This document shows, piece by piece, positions 24,719-33,111 of a stretch of DNA of 64,000 nt. The notes below the pieces were generated by a model. The model ran no database searches. It was not told the origin of the DNA and saw nothing but the letters and a program-made list of their open reading frames with translations. The translations under genes and the position numbers were made by a program. Each line of letters opens with the position of its first letter. Position 1 is the stretch's first letter. The DNA is from Mycobacteroides abscessus ATCC 19977 (lineage in GTDB: Bacteria; Actinomycetota; Actinomycetes; Mycobacteriales; Mycobacteriaceae), in contig NC_010397.1 in assembly GCF_000069185.1 (NCBI RefSeq), positions 1,488,001-1,552,000 on the forward strand, read 5' to 3'.

Positions 24719-25846
24719 ATGCGAGTGATAGTGGTTGGCGGCGGCATTCTCGGCACAGCGCACGCGTGGGCCGCGGTCGAACGCGGACACGAAGTAGTGC
24801 ACCTGGAACGCGAGGTGGAAGCACGCGGAGCGACCGTTCGGAACTTTGGGTTGGTGTGGGTGTCGGGCAGGTCGGCTCTGGAGCTCAAGATTGCTCAGCG
24901 CTCGCGAGATCTGTGGCAGGGGATCGCGAAATTGGTACCGGGCATCGGTTTTCGGCAGATGGGCTCGTTCACGCTGCTGCGCACCCATGAGGAGGTGGCG
25001 GTGGCCGAGGAAGTGATGGCGCGGTCCGATGCGGATGAGCGCGGGTTCGCTCTGCTCGAACCTGGGGCCGTCCAGCGCCAGAATCCGGCGTTACGTGGCA
25101 AGTTTCTTGCCGGGTTGCACTGTGCGCGTGATGCCGCAGTCGAGTCGCGGGTGGCCCTGCCCGCCATGCGGCTGCACTTGAAGACGAACGGTTGCTACTC
25201 ATTTGTAGCAGGACGAGAGGTGCGCGCAATCGATACCTCGTCCGCGGGTGTTTCGGTGCGTACCGATGACGGTGAGACGTATCGCGGTGAAGCCGTTGTG
25301 ATGTGCGCTGGGGCGGCACACGGCGGGTTGGCGCGAGAGCTCTTGGGTGACTTCCCGGTTCGGCGGGTCCGGCTGCAAATGATGCAGACCGCCGCACTGG
25401 GCGAGGAACTGACCACGGCCATCGCGGATGGGGATAGTCTGCGCTATTACCCGGCATTCGCCGGTCCGGCACTCGACGCGCTCAATGCCACGCAACTGCA
25501 AGAACCTACGGCCGCCGAACACAAGATGCAGTTGCTGTGTGTGCAACGACTACACGGCGGACTGACGATCGGTGACACCCATGAGTACGCCGAGCCATTT
25601 GCGTTTGACGTTGATGAGGCGCCCTACCGTCATCTCATCACCACGGCCGAAGAGTTGTTGGGACGCAAGCTTCCTCCTGTGGTGCGTCGCTGGGCGGGCG
25701 TCTATTCCCAGTGCACAGATCCCGACCAGATCGTCTACCGGCGTCAGGCGGCACCTGCGGTCTGGGTGGTGACGGGGCCCGGGGGGCGTGGGATGACGCT
25801 TGGCCCCGCAATCGGTGCGGATACCGCTGACCTGATGAATCTCTGA
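24719..25846 (+). CDS. FAD-dependent aminophosphonate oxidase-like protein (TIGR03364 type)
   Basis: A 375-residue DAO-family flavoprotein with VIVVGGGILGTAHAWAA at the N-terminus (FAD-binding) and the family end GPGGRGMTLGPAIGADTAD. Proteins of TIGR03364 are found beside phosphonatase-like hydrolases and are proposed to deaminate an aminophosphonate oxidatively, giving an aldehyde for the hydrolase. The neighbours here match that context exactly. ATG 24719 is used: the open frame extends upstream across the operators but that part is regulatory DNA. No PhnW transaminase is present, so this enzyme would do the first step. Confidence 0.85.
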   Translation: MRVIVVGGGILGTAHAWAAVERGHEVVHLEREVEARGATVRNFGLVWVSGRSALELKIAQRSRDLWQGIAKLVPGIGFRQMGSFTLLRTHEEVAVAEEVMARSDADERGFALLEPGAVQRQNPALRGKFLAGLHCARDAAVESRVALPAMRLHLKTNGCYSFVAGREVRAIDTSSAGVSVRTDDGETYRGEAVVMCAGAAHGGLARELLGDFPVRRVRLQMMQTAALGEELTTAIADGDSLRYYPAFAGPALDALNATQLQEPTAAEHKMQLLCVQRLHGGLTIGDTHEYAEPFAFDVDEAPYRHLITTAEELLGRKLPPVVRRWAGVYSQCTDPDQIVYRRQAAPAVWVVTGPGGRGMTLGPAIGADTADLMNL

Positions 25847-25874
25847 CCAGGACGAATGGACGGAAGGAAAAATC

Positions 25875-26561
25875 GTGTCCGACATCCCTATCCGGCTCGC
25901 CGTGCTCGATATGGCAGGCACCACGGTCGCTGACGGCGGATTGGTGCTGCAGGCATTCGAAACGGCCGCTACCGCAGGTGGTATCGAACAGGACGGGCCC
26001 GAACGGGAACGCGCCCGTCAGTACGTCATCGAGACCATGGGGCAATCCAAGATCGCGGTGTTTCGGTATCTGCTCGGCGACGAAGACAAGGCGCAGCACG
26101 CGAACCGAACTTTTGAGGATGCCTATGACGCGCTGATCAGTGACGGTCGCGTCACGCCGATCGACGGCGCGGTGCAGGCTATCTCGCGGCTGCGGGATGC
26201 CGGCGTGAAGGTCGCGCTGACGACGGGTTTCAGTGCCTCGACCAAGGAAAAGCTGCTGGCGGCACTCGCGTGGACCGATATCGCCGACCTGACGTTGGCT
26301 CCATCAGAGGCTGGGCGCGGCAGGCCGTTTCCCGACTTGATCTTGGCGTCATTGCTTCGCTTAAAGGTCAACGATGTTCGCGAAGTGGCGGTATTGGGTG
26401 ACACCGCGAGCGACATACTGGCCGGTCGCCGCGCGGGTGCACAGATTGTGGCCGGAACACTGACCGGCGCGCACGACGCCGCCCAACTCGGCACCGCACA
26501 GCCCACTCATATCGTGCATTCGGTGGTCGAGTTCCCCGACATCATCCTGCGCCGGATCTGA
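25875..26561 (+). CDS. Phosphonatase-like HAD hydrolase (TIGR03351 type)
   Basis: A 228-residue HAD protein. Motif I is LDMAGTTVAD (nucleophile Asp12), resembling the DxAGT of phosphonoacetaldehyde hydrolase PhnX. TMGQSK with Lys59 aligns with the MGxxK lysine that forms the Schiff base in PhnX, so carbon-phosphorus cleavage of an aldehyde is plausible. Motif II is in VALTTGFS and motifs III/IV in GRPFPDLI and VLGDTASDI. The GTG start at 25875 follows a GGAAGGAAAA ribosome-binding site. It would convert the product of the FAD enzyme to an aldehyde and phosphate. Confidence 0.85.
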   Translation: MSDIPIRLAVLDMAGTTVADGGLVLQAFETAATAGGIEQDGPERERARQYVIETMGQSKIAVFRYLLGDEDKAQHANRTFEDAYDALISDGRVTPIDGAVQAISRLRDAGVKVALTTGFSASTKEKLLAALAWTDIADLTLAPSEAGRGRPFPDLILASLLRLKVNDVREVAVLGDTASDILAGRRAGAQIVAGTLTGAHDAAQLGTAQPTHIVHSVVEFPDIILRRI

Positions 26562-26570
26562 AATCGGAGC

Positions 26571-27608
26571 ATGAAATCGCCTTGGTGGATGCAGATCCTG
26601 AAATGGGCCTCGATCGCGGTGCTCGTCGCCGCGGTGAGTGCGTGTGGCGGGACCGGTGGTGGCAATGGCCCAAACTCGGTCACCGTCTACAGCGCCGACG
26701 GATTGGGGCGGTGGTATCAGGCCCGCTTCCATGAGTTCAGTCAAATCACTGGAATCTCGGTGAATCTCGTGGAGGCCGGCTCTGCCGAGGTGGTGTCGCG
26801 GATAGCCAAAGAGAAGGCCAATCCGCAGGCCGATCTGTTGGTGACATTGCCGCCCTTCGTCCAGAAGGCAGCAGGGAGCGGACTGCTGGTCGGTGCCGAT
26901 ATCGACATCGCCGCGGTCGACCAGAGGAATCGGGATAGGAACGGCAGATACGTCGCCATTGTCGACAACTACCTCACATTCATCGCAAATCCGGCCGCCG
27001 CACTGAAAGACCCGCGGTGGGATGACCTCCTCGATCCCCGATTCCGGGGCAAGCTGCAATATTCGACGCCGGGACAGGCGGGTGACGGGACTGCCATGCT
27101 GGTTCTCCTTCAACACCTGATGGGGAACCAGGGGGCTGTTGACTACCTGCGCCGGCTGCAGCACAACAACGTCGGTCCGTCCAGCTCCACCGGAAAGCTG
27201 CAGCCGAAGGTCAGCAATGGCGAACTGTGGGTCGCCAATGGGGATCTTCAGATGAACCTTGCCTCGATCCGCGAAGACCGCTCCAATTTCTCGATATTCA
27301 TTCCGGCGGCCAGGGACGGCAAGCGATCCACCATCTCGCTGCCGTACGTTGCCGCTGTCACCAACGGTGCGCCGCACGTGGAGAACGCAAGGAAGCTACT
27401 GGCCTACCTACTGTCCGTGCCCGTGCAGCGGACAATTCCGCGCGAAGCGCTGGGTATGCCGGTGCGCGCCGATGTGCAACCCGAAGCGGGGGCCAATACG
27501 CCGGCGCAGGTACTTGAGGGCGTACGCATCTGGCACCCGGACTGGGACCAGGTGGTCAGCACGCTCGATGCGTCGTTGATCGCGTACCACCAAGAGACGG
27601 GGAGCTGA
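26571..27608 (+). CDS. ABC transporter substrate-binding lipoprotein (2-aminoethylphosphonate type)
   Basis: A 345-residue family 1-like solute-binding protein. The signal peptide ends in the lipobox AVSAC with Cys25, so the mature protein is anchored outside the membrane. VTVYSADG at the mature N-terminus and the YSTPGQAGDGTAML segment match iron(III)/AEP-type binding proteins (PhnS class). It is 9 bp downstream of the hydrolase gene and 1 bp before the ATPase gene. Phosphonate specificity rests on neighbours. Confidence 0.87.
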   Translation: MKSPWWMQILKWASIAVLVAAVSACGGTGGGNGPNSVTVYSADGLGRWYQARFHEFSQITGISVNLVEAGSAEVVSRIAKEKANPQADLLVTLPPFVQKAAGSGLLVGADIDIAAVDQRNRDRNGRYVAIVDNYLTFIANPAAALKDPRWDDLLDPRFRGKLQYSTPGQAGDGTAMLVLLQHLMGNQGAVDYLRRLQHNNVGPSSSTGKLQPKVSNGELWVANGDLQMNLASIREDRSNFSIFIPAARDGKRSTISLPYVAAVTNGAPHVENARKLLAYLLSVPVQRTIPREALGMPVRADVQPEAGANTPAQVLEGVRIWHPDWDQVVSTLDASLIAYHQETGS

Positions 27609-27609
27609 T

Positions 27610-28818
27610 ATGGACAACAATGCCGAATTCGCCTCGCGTGGAAGGCGCAGCGGCGAAATTCTCGCGGGGAGACCTCCTGAATCCGGGCAACCTCCACGCG
27701 CGCCAGTGCACGCACCGGCCATTATCTTCGATCACGTGACCGTTGCCTACGGGCGAGGCAGGAAGAGATCGGAGGCGCTACGGAACTTCAACCTGCGCAT
27801 CGCCCGCGGCGAGACGGTGGCTCTGCTGGGGCCCAGCGGTTCGGGAAAGTCCACCGCGCTCAAGGCGCTTGCCGGATTTGTGCGACCAGTTTTTGGCACC
27901 GTGCGATTGGACGGCGAGGATGTCACGGATCTGCCGCCTGCGAAGCGCGGAATCGGCGTGGTGGTGCAGTCCTACGCGTTATTTCCCCATATGCGAGTGC
28001 GCGACAACGTTGCCTTTGGGCTGCGCGCGCGCCGAACCAAATCCGATCGGATCGCGGAGTGCGTGGATGACGCACTGGCGATGGTGAGCATGTCCGCCTA
28101 CGCCGACCGCTATCCGCGCGAGTTGTCCGGAGGACAGCAACAACGCGTCGCCATCGCGCGCGCCCTGGCCATCCGGCCCCGGGTGCTGCTTCTGGACGAA
28201 CCATTGGCCGCTTTGGACGCTCAGTTGCGTCTATCGATGATCGCTGAGCTGCGGCAGCTGCAGCAGAGCTTGCCGGACACCGCGATGCTGTACGTCACCC
28301 ATGACCAGAGCGAGGCGTTGGCGCTGGCAGACAGGATCGCGGTGATGCGTGATGCCGAGCTTGTCGATGTCGACAGCGCTCATAATCTCTGGACACGACC
28401 GCCCACCGACTTCACCGCGAACTTCCTCGGGGGCGCCAATCTGATCCCATGCACGGTGGGGCGGGTGTCGGGTGAGTCCGCACTGGTTTCGGTAGGGGAC
28501 AAGATGCTCAGCGTGACCGTTCCCACACCGGAAATCGGCCGTGACCCTTGGGCTCCCGGCGCGTCTGCCCTGATATGTATACGCCCGCATACACTTTCGA
28601 TAGTGGGCCCCACGGCGCCTGGTGCGCTGCGCGCGCGGGTAGCGAACAAGGTGTGGCGCGGTGCGTCGACCAGGGTGTCCCTCGCAGTAAGCGGGCTGCC
28701 CGACCAACTGATCGATGCGGAGGTGCCGGGGCACGCCGACGTTCAACCAGATTCGGTTGTCGGTGTGAAGTTCCCAGAACCAGCCGGAGCGCTCGTCGCA
28801 GTACCGGGGGAGGCGTGA
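27610..28818 (+). CDS. ABC transporter ATP-binding protein (phosphonate type)
   Basis: A 402-residue importer ATPase. Walker A GPSGSGKST is at 74-82, the signature LSGGQQQR at about 172-179 and Walker B VLLLDEP follows at about 194-200. The C-terminal ~120 residues are a TOBE-like regulatory domain. The N-terminal ~38 residues are an unusual proline/arginine-rich extension. Its stop overlaps the permease start (TGATG). Confidence 0.92.
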   Translation: MDNNAEFASRGRRSGEILAGRPPESGQPPRAPVHAPAIIFDHVTVAYGRGRKRSEALRNFNLRIARGETVALLGPSGSGKSTALKALAGFVRPVFGTVRLDGEDVTDLPPAKRGIGVVVQSYALFPHMRVRDNVAFGLRARRTKSDRIAECVDDALAMVSMSAYADRYPRELSGGQQQRVAIARALAIRPRVLLLDEPLAALDAQLRLSMIAELRQLQQSLPDTAMLYVTHDQSEALALADRIAVMRDAELVDVDSAHNLWTRPPTDFTANFLGGANLIPCTVGRVSGESALVSVGDKMLSVTVPTPEIGRDPWAPGASALICIRPHTLSIVGPTAPGALRARVANKVWRGASTRVSLAVSGLPDQLIDAEVPGHADVQPDSVVGVKFPEPAGALVAVPGEA

Positions 28819-29711
28819 TGATCGCAGTTCTGGACCGCGTCGACTCCGCAGGTGCGCAACCCCGCCGGAAACGGCGCAGGGCAGTGCCCGTGCTGTGGGC
28901 AATCCCGCCCCTTCTGGTGGTGCTCGTCGCCATCGTCTACCCGCTGCTGCGCGTGCTATCGGATTCTGCCGAAGGGGAGGGGAACAGCACGTGGCGTGCG
29001 GTGCTGGGCTCGACGCTGTTTCAGCACGCTCTGGTGACCACGGTGTACATTGCCGTGCTCACCACAATCGGTTGTCTGGCGCTGGGCACGTTTCTTGCCA
29101 CTGTGTTGGCATTCGTGCCTTTTCCGGGCTCAGAGTTGGTTGGCCGCCTCATCGACACCGTCCTGGCGCTGCCTTCCTTTCTGATCACCCTCGCCTTCAC
29201 GTTCTTGTACGGTGCCGCGGGTGCGGTCAACGCGCTGATCGCGAACCTCACGGGTGGTTCGCGTCCACTGGAATTTCTGTCCAGCCCCGCCGGCGTGATT
29301 CTGGCCGAGACCACCTTCTTCACGCCGTTCGTGGTGCGGCCCTTATTGGCCGCGTTTGTGATCGTCCCGCGTGAACAGCTCGATGTCGCGGCCAGTCTCG
29401 GCGCCTCGCCGTGGCGGGTGCTGGCCAAAGTGGTGATGCCGGAGGCCTGGCCGGCGCTGATGGCGGGAGGAAGCCTGGTGCTGCTGTTGGCACTCAACGA
29501 GTTCGGGATCGTCCTGTTCACGGGAGCCAAGGAAGTTGTGACCTTGCCGGTTCTGATCTACACCAGGGGAATAGTCACCTTTGATCTTCCTGGTGCCGCA
29601 GTGATCGCGACCATTCAGATAGTGCTTTCGCTCGCACTGTACGGCCTGTACCGGATCGTCTTCTCGCGCATGCTGGCCGGGCGAGCCAACAGCGAGCCGA
29701 AAGGGGCCTGA
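28818..29711 (+). CDS. ABC transporter permease 1 (phosphonate type)
   Basis: A 297-residue inner-membrane permease with about six transmembrane segments. The EAA coupling loop appears as DVAASLGASPWRVLAKVVMP. ATG 28818 overlaps the ATPase stop by one base; the upstream open frame lies inside the ATPase gene and is ignored. With the second permease it forms the channel of the importer. Confidence 0.92.
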   Translation: MIAVLDRVDSAGAQPRRKRRRAVPVLWAIPPLLVVLVAIVYPLLRVLSDSAEGEGNSTWRAVLGSTLFQHALVTTVYIAVLTTIGCLALGTFLATVLAFVPFPGSELVGRLIDTVLALPSFLITLAFTFLYGAAGAVNALIANLTGGSRPLEFLSSPAGVILAETTFFTPFVVRPLLAAFVIVPREQLDVAASLGASPWRVLAKVVMPEAWPALMAGGSLVLLLALNEFGIVLFTGAKEVVTLPVLIYTRGIVTFDLPGAAVIATIQIVLSLALYGLYRIVFSRMLAGRANSEPKGA

Positions 29712-29712
29712 G

Positions 29713-30510
29713 GTGCTGCTGTGGAACGGGCGGAGCAGGTTGATTCTGTGGTCGGTCTTCGCAGTGGTGATCACCGTAGTCTTCATCGCGCCGATCGCCA
29801 CCGTGGTGCTGGCCGGATTCTCCGGGGCGTGGACGGGTCCGTTGCCAACGCAGCTGAGTTTTATGCGCTACGAAAAAGCTTTGGGGGGAGACGATCTCGC
29901 GAGTATGGCGGTCAGCCTGCAAACTGCCGTCATGTCGAGCGGCGTCGCGCTGCTGCTGGGCACCTGGGCGGCGCTGAGCGTGCGTGAGGTGCCCTCATGG
30001 CTCCGGCGAGTGATCGACGCCGTATTTCACCTTCCCATCGCGATCCCTTCGGTGGCGATCGGGTTGGGGTTGTTGACAGCCTTCAACGAGCCGCCCTTGC
30101 TGCTGGGCGGCACGAAATGGATTGTGATTGTTGCGCATACCGCGCTGGTGCTGGCCTTCGCATTCAGCTCGGTGTCGGCGGCGTTGGAGCGTCTCGATCC
30201 CGCCTATCGGCAAGTGGCCGAGTCGCTGGGAGCCGGGTCAGTGCGGGTCGTGAGAACCGTTACTCTGCCGCTGCTGATGCCGTCGCTGGGTGCGGCGGCC
30301 GGGCTGGCCATCGCCTTGTCGATGGGAGAACTCGGTGCGACGGTGATGGTGTACCCATCCAGCTGGCGCACTCTTCCGGTGACCATCTTTGGTCTCTCGG
30401 ATCGGGGTCAAGTCTTCTCAGCCGCGGCGTCCACGACGCTGTTGCTGATGGTGACGCTACTTGCCTTGCTCGTGGTCGGCAGGTTGCGCGGAAAGGTGGC
30501 TTTTCGCTAG
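29713..30510 (+). CDS. ABC transporter permease 2 (phosphonate type)
   Basis: A 265-residue permease with about six transmembrane segments and the coupling loop QVAESLGAGSVRVVRTVTLP. GTG 29713 follows the previous stop by one base. It is the last gene of the cluster, directly followed by a strong hairpin. Confidence 0.92.
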   Translation: MLLWNGRSRLILWSVFAVVITVVFIAPIATVVLAGFSGAWTGPLPTQLSFMRYEKALGGDDLASMAVSLQTAVMSSGVALLLGTWAALSVREVPSWLRRVIDAVFHLPIAIPSVAIGLGLLTAFNEPPLLLGGTKWIVIVAHTALVLAFAFSSVSAALERLDPAYRQVAESLGAGSVRVVRTVTLPLLMPSLGAAAGLAIALSMGELGATVMVYPSSWRTLPVTIFGLSDRGQVFSAAASTTLLLMVTLLALLVVGRLRGKVAFR

Positions 30511-30537
30511 CCGGCACCGGCCCCGACCGGTGCCGGC
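30510..30537 (+). terminator. Strong hairpin ending the phosphonate operon
   Basis: CCGGCACCGG (30511-30520) pairs perfectly with CCGGTGCCGG (30527-30536), extended by one G-C pair, with a 6-base loop. It starts at the stop codon of permease 2. There is no clear T-run, as is common for mycobacterial terminators. Confidence 0.75.
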
Positions 30538-30543
30538 GCTCCT

Positions 30544-30800
30544 ATGATGTCGCTGTCCACCTCGGAAGACGGGCACGCATTGGCTGATACCGGCGACGGC
30601 CACCATCGTTTTGTGGCACAGCCTCACAGCGAGGACGAAGGTCCCAGCGCGGAGGCGGAACGGCGTGCGGCACAAATGCGTTCGGACGAGCACTCGGTCG
30701 CCGGGGCACCACCTGGAATCGCCATGCGCCCTTTTACCTAGGCCTGATGGCCTCCGCCGGTGTGGCCGTCACCTATGGCGGCGTCCGGCTGCTCGGTTGA
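30544..30800 (+). pseudogene. Decayed N-terminal fragment resembling an AI-2E family permease
   Basis: An acidic 65-codon frame starts at ATG 30544 and stops at 30741. In another frame the bases 30703-30797 read WNRHAPFYLGLMASAGVAV followed by TYGGVRLLG and a stop at 30798. That block looks like the first membrane helix of mycobacterial AI-2E family permeases, where the acidic leader normally runs straight into it. A frame shift near 30700 plus loss of the rest would explain the remnant. This is from pattern memory only. Confidence 0.42.
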
Positions 30801-31256
30801 TTACTGGTACAGGTAGACACTTTCGGCGGCGCAAGGGGGCCGGTCCTTGCCTTCGATCTCGTACTTGATTCCGTACGTCGCTTCGACGGTGCCTTTGTCA
30901 CGACGTTTTGCCGACAGCAGCGTGACGTGCCCGCGCACCCGTGCACCCACATGCAGTGGTGCCGGAAACCGCACCTTGTTCACCCCGTAGTTGAGCACCA
31001 CGTCGTAGGACGCGATTTCCAGGACCTCGTCCAGGAATGCCGGGGCCAGGGCGAGCGTGAGATACCCGTGCACAATGGTCCCTCCGAATGGGCCGGATTT
31101 GGCGCGTTCGGTGTCGATGTGAATCCACTGCCGGTCGCCGGTCGCGTCGGCGAACTCGTTGACCTGTTCCTGGGTGATCTGAACCCAACTGCTGGTACCC
31201 AATTCGACTCTGCCCAGGGACAGCAGCTCCTGTGGTGTCGCCAGCTTGGTGGACAT
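30801..31256 (-). CDS. MaoC-like (R)-enoyl-CoA hydratase (HtdZ/Rv0130-like)
   Basis: A 151-residue single hot-dog protein starting MSTKLATPQE at ATG 31256. The hydratase motif is FADATGDRQWIHIDTERA followed by GPFGGTIVHGYLTLAL, containing the Asp/His pair. NYGVNKVRFPAPLHVGARVR is very like Rv0130 (HtdZ). It would hydrate trans-2-enoyl-CoA to (R)-3-hydroxyacyl-CoA. The stop directly abuts the AI-2E-like remnant. Confidence 0.88.
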   Translation of the reverse strand: MSTKLATPQELLSLGRVELGTSSWVQITQEQVNEFADATGDRQWIHIDTERAKSGPFGGTIVHGYLTLALAPAFLDEVLEIASYDVVLNYGVNKVRFPAPLHVGARVRGHVTLLSAKRRDKGTVEATYGIKYEIEGKDRPPCAAESVYLYQ

Positions 31257-31381
31257 ACCGCGCGCTCCTTTTCGGGTCGTGGTGCCTGATCGCATTACCG
31301 ACTGGTGCTGTCGGCTGGACTCTTCATACCCGAGATCGCATGGCTGCCACGGGACAATGCCGAAATCCGGGCGAAGACCTG

Positions 31382-32086
31382 ATGCGGGTAATGTTTGCCG
31401 ACATGAGGTGGTCGGTACCGCTCGTGCTCGGGTTGCTGCTCGCGGTGATTGGCTGCCAGCAAGGCATCGACGGAGAGCCGACGGCGGAAAGAGGTGCAGG
31501 GCCGTCGGGACCGATCCAACCCGCTCAGCTTGACCAACTCCTGACGCCGGCATTGTCGCTGGCTGTGACGCCGGGCAAGCCACTGTTCGAAACCGACATG
31601 CAGTCAGTTCTGTGGACCGGTGCCGATCCCGCGCAATGCCAGGGAGTCGTCGGGTATGGCCGCCATCCGCTCTTCCCGACGAACTACACCGGCCGTGAGG
31701 CGCGGACGCAGACCGACAACCAGTATCCCAACCAGCACCAGCTGCTCGAGGTTTCGGCCACCTACCCCGGCGATTTCCAGGCATCGAAGTTCCTGGAGTC
31801 GGTCCGTGCCACGGTGTCCGCATGTCAACGTCCGGTGGCCGCCTGGGGCGATGACGAGAAACATCACATGGTCACGCCCGGCCCGGTCGCTCCGGGCTCG
31901 CCGGACATGGTGCGGTGGTCGACCAATCTCACTGGTGATCAATGGATTTGCGAGTTCACAATGATCGCCAAGGCAAATGTGATCTCGCAGCTTGTCACCT
32001 GCTCGCCGGATCGGTCCATCGACAACCAGGCGTTGTCCGACCAGCGGCTTCAGAAGATCGACGAGCTGCTGAATTCCAAGGTCTGA
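31382..32086 (+). CDS. PknH-sensor-domain-like lipoprotein
   Basis: A secreted protein of 234 residues from ATG 31382 (ATG 31403 would give 227). The signal peptide ends at lipobox AVIGC (Cys25). The mature part resembles the extracellular sensor domain of PknH and related mycobacterial lipoproteins: a conserved start (LDQLLTPALSLA), cysteines in DPAQCQGVV, SACQRPV, WICEFTM and VTCSPD that could form two disulfides. Ligand unknown. Convergent with the TetR gene 6 bp on. Confidence 0.78.
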   Translation: MRVMFADMRWSVPLVLGLLLAVIGCQQGIDGEPTAERGAGPSGPIQPAQLDQLLTPALSLAVTPGKPLFETDMQSVLWTGADPAQCQGVVGYGRHPLFPTNYTGREARTQTDNQYPNQHQLLEVSATYPGDFQASKFLESVRATVSACQRPVAAWGDDEKHHMVTPGPVAPGSPDMVRWSTNLTGDQWICEFTMIAKANVISQLVTCSPDRSIDNQALSDQRLQKIDELLNSKV

Positions 32087-32092
32087 GCCCGA

Positions 32093-32845
32093 TCAGGAAG
32101 CTTCGCGCGCCGCGATGTCCTGCGCGAGCAGGTTCTCGGCGCGCTCGATGATGGCTTCGACCGTGAAGTCGAAGTTTGCGTCGGAGATCGTCGCGATCGA
32201 ATGACCGCGGCTTGCCAGCTCGTGCAGGGTCGGGGCCAGCGTGGCGCTCGGTACCAGACTGCGGGCTTCTCCGGAGGCGGGCATCACGGTATCCATGTGC
32301 TCAAGCACCACAACCCCGCGAATATGCAAGGACAACGCGAAATACACATCCAGGGCGTTATCCGGGCTGAAGCCGACGCCGATCAGGGTCCGGACAAGTG
32401 ACTCCAGGTTTTGGATGCTCGCCTGCAGCGCCTCACTGCTGAGCTCGCTGGTGCGCATCAGGATGAGCTCGACCAGTACCGGTCGCTCTCGAAACGCCTC
32501 GCGCATTCGATGGGTGTGGCTGCGCAGCGCGTCCTGCCAGGTTTCGTCGCCGACGAAGGGAGCGGCGAAGTGATACTGCTTGGTCGCACGGTCGGTCATC
32601 GCGTCGAGCAGCTCACCCTTTTTGCGGAAATACCAGTAGATACTGGTGACGCCGACATCGAGATGCTTCGCTAGCAGCGGCATGCTCAGCCCACTTATCC
32701 CAATTTCCTCGGCGAGCTCAAAGGCTCCGGCGATGATGTCCTCGGCCGTGATGGAGCCGCGGCGCCGCCGTTCCCGCTTGGGGCTGTGTGAAGGGCCCTG
32801 TGTGCTGGTCGTCCTGGCCTCGTGGCCGACACCGGCATGTCGCAT
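32093..32845 (-). CDS. TetR family regulator (TetR_C class I)
   Basis: A 250-residue regulator starting MRHAGVGHEA at ATG 32845. A basic ~30-residue leader (KRERRRRGS) precedes the HTH ISGLSMPLLAKHLDVGVTSI with YWYFRKKGELLDAM. The ligand domain is the longer type seen in tetracycline-repressor-like members. Divergent from the membrane hydrolase gene with a palindrome between. Confidence 0.85.
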   Translation of the reverse strand: MRHAGVGHEARTTSTQGPSHSPKRERRRRGSITAEDIIAGAFELAEEIGISGLSMPLLAKHLDVGVTSIYWYFRKKGELLDAMTDRATKQYHFAAPFVGDETWQDALRSHTHRMREAFRERPVLVELILMRTSELSSEALQASIQNLESLVRTLIGVGFSPDNALDVYFALSLHIRGVVVLEHMDTVMPASGEARSLVPSATLAPTLHELASRGHSIATISDANFDFTVEAIIERAENLLAQDIAAREAS

Positions 32846-33089
32846 GTGTAATCCTCGTCGTGCCCCCGTGGCGTCGCTCTTTCCCCGTCCTACCGTTGAA
32901 GGCCCTGATAGCAAGTTGGCAGGATACCGCAGGAACGTGGCGGTATGGATGGCTCCCTCTCGCGGCCAGTTCGCTGCGGCGGTGATCCTCGGCTGCTCGC
33001 GGGGATTTGCGCGGTGGGGTTCGGCACGCCGGCGGTGCGGTAGTACGGCCACGGCCCCCCGCGCCGCCGATCTGGTAATACCCCTGTGC

Positions 33090-33111
33090 GGTGCCTGGAC
33101 GGCCAGGCACC
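33090..33111. promoter_or_regulatory. 22-bp palindrome upstream of the membrane hydrolase
   Basis: GGTGCCTGG (33090-33098) and CCAGGCACC (33103-33111) are exact complements with a 4-base spacer. A TAATAC -10-like hexamer sits at 33076-33081, placing the palindrome just after a likely transcription start. It is a good candidate operator for the divergent TetR. Confidence 0.6.

Noticed and set aside
28548-28817. N-terminal extension of permease 1 inside the ATPase gene
   Set aside because: It overlaps the TOBE domain coding sequence; ATG 28818 overlaps the stop codon in the usual TGATG manner.
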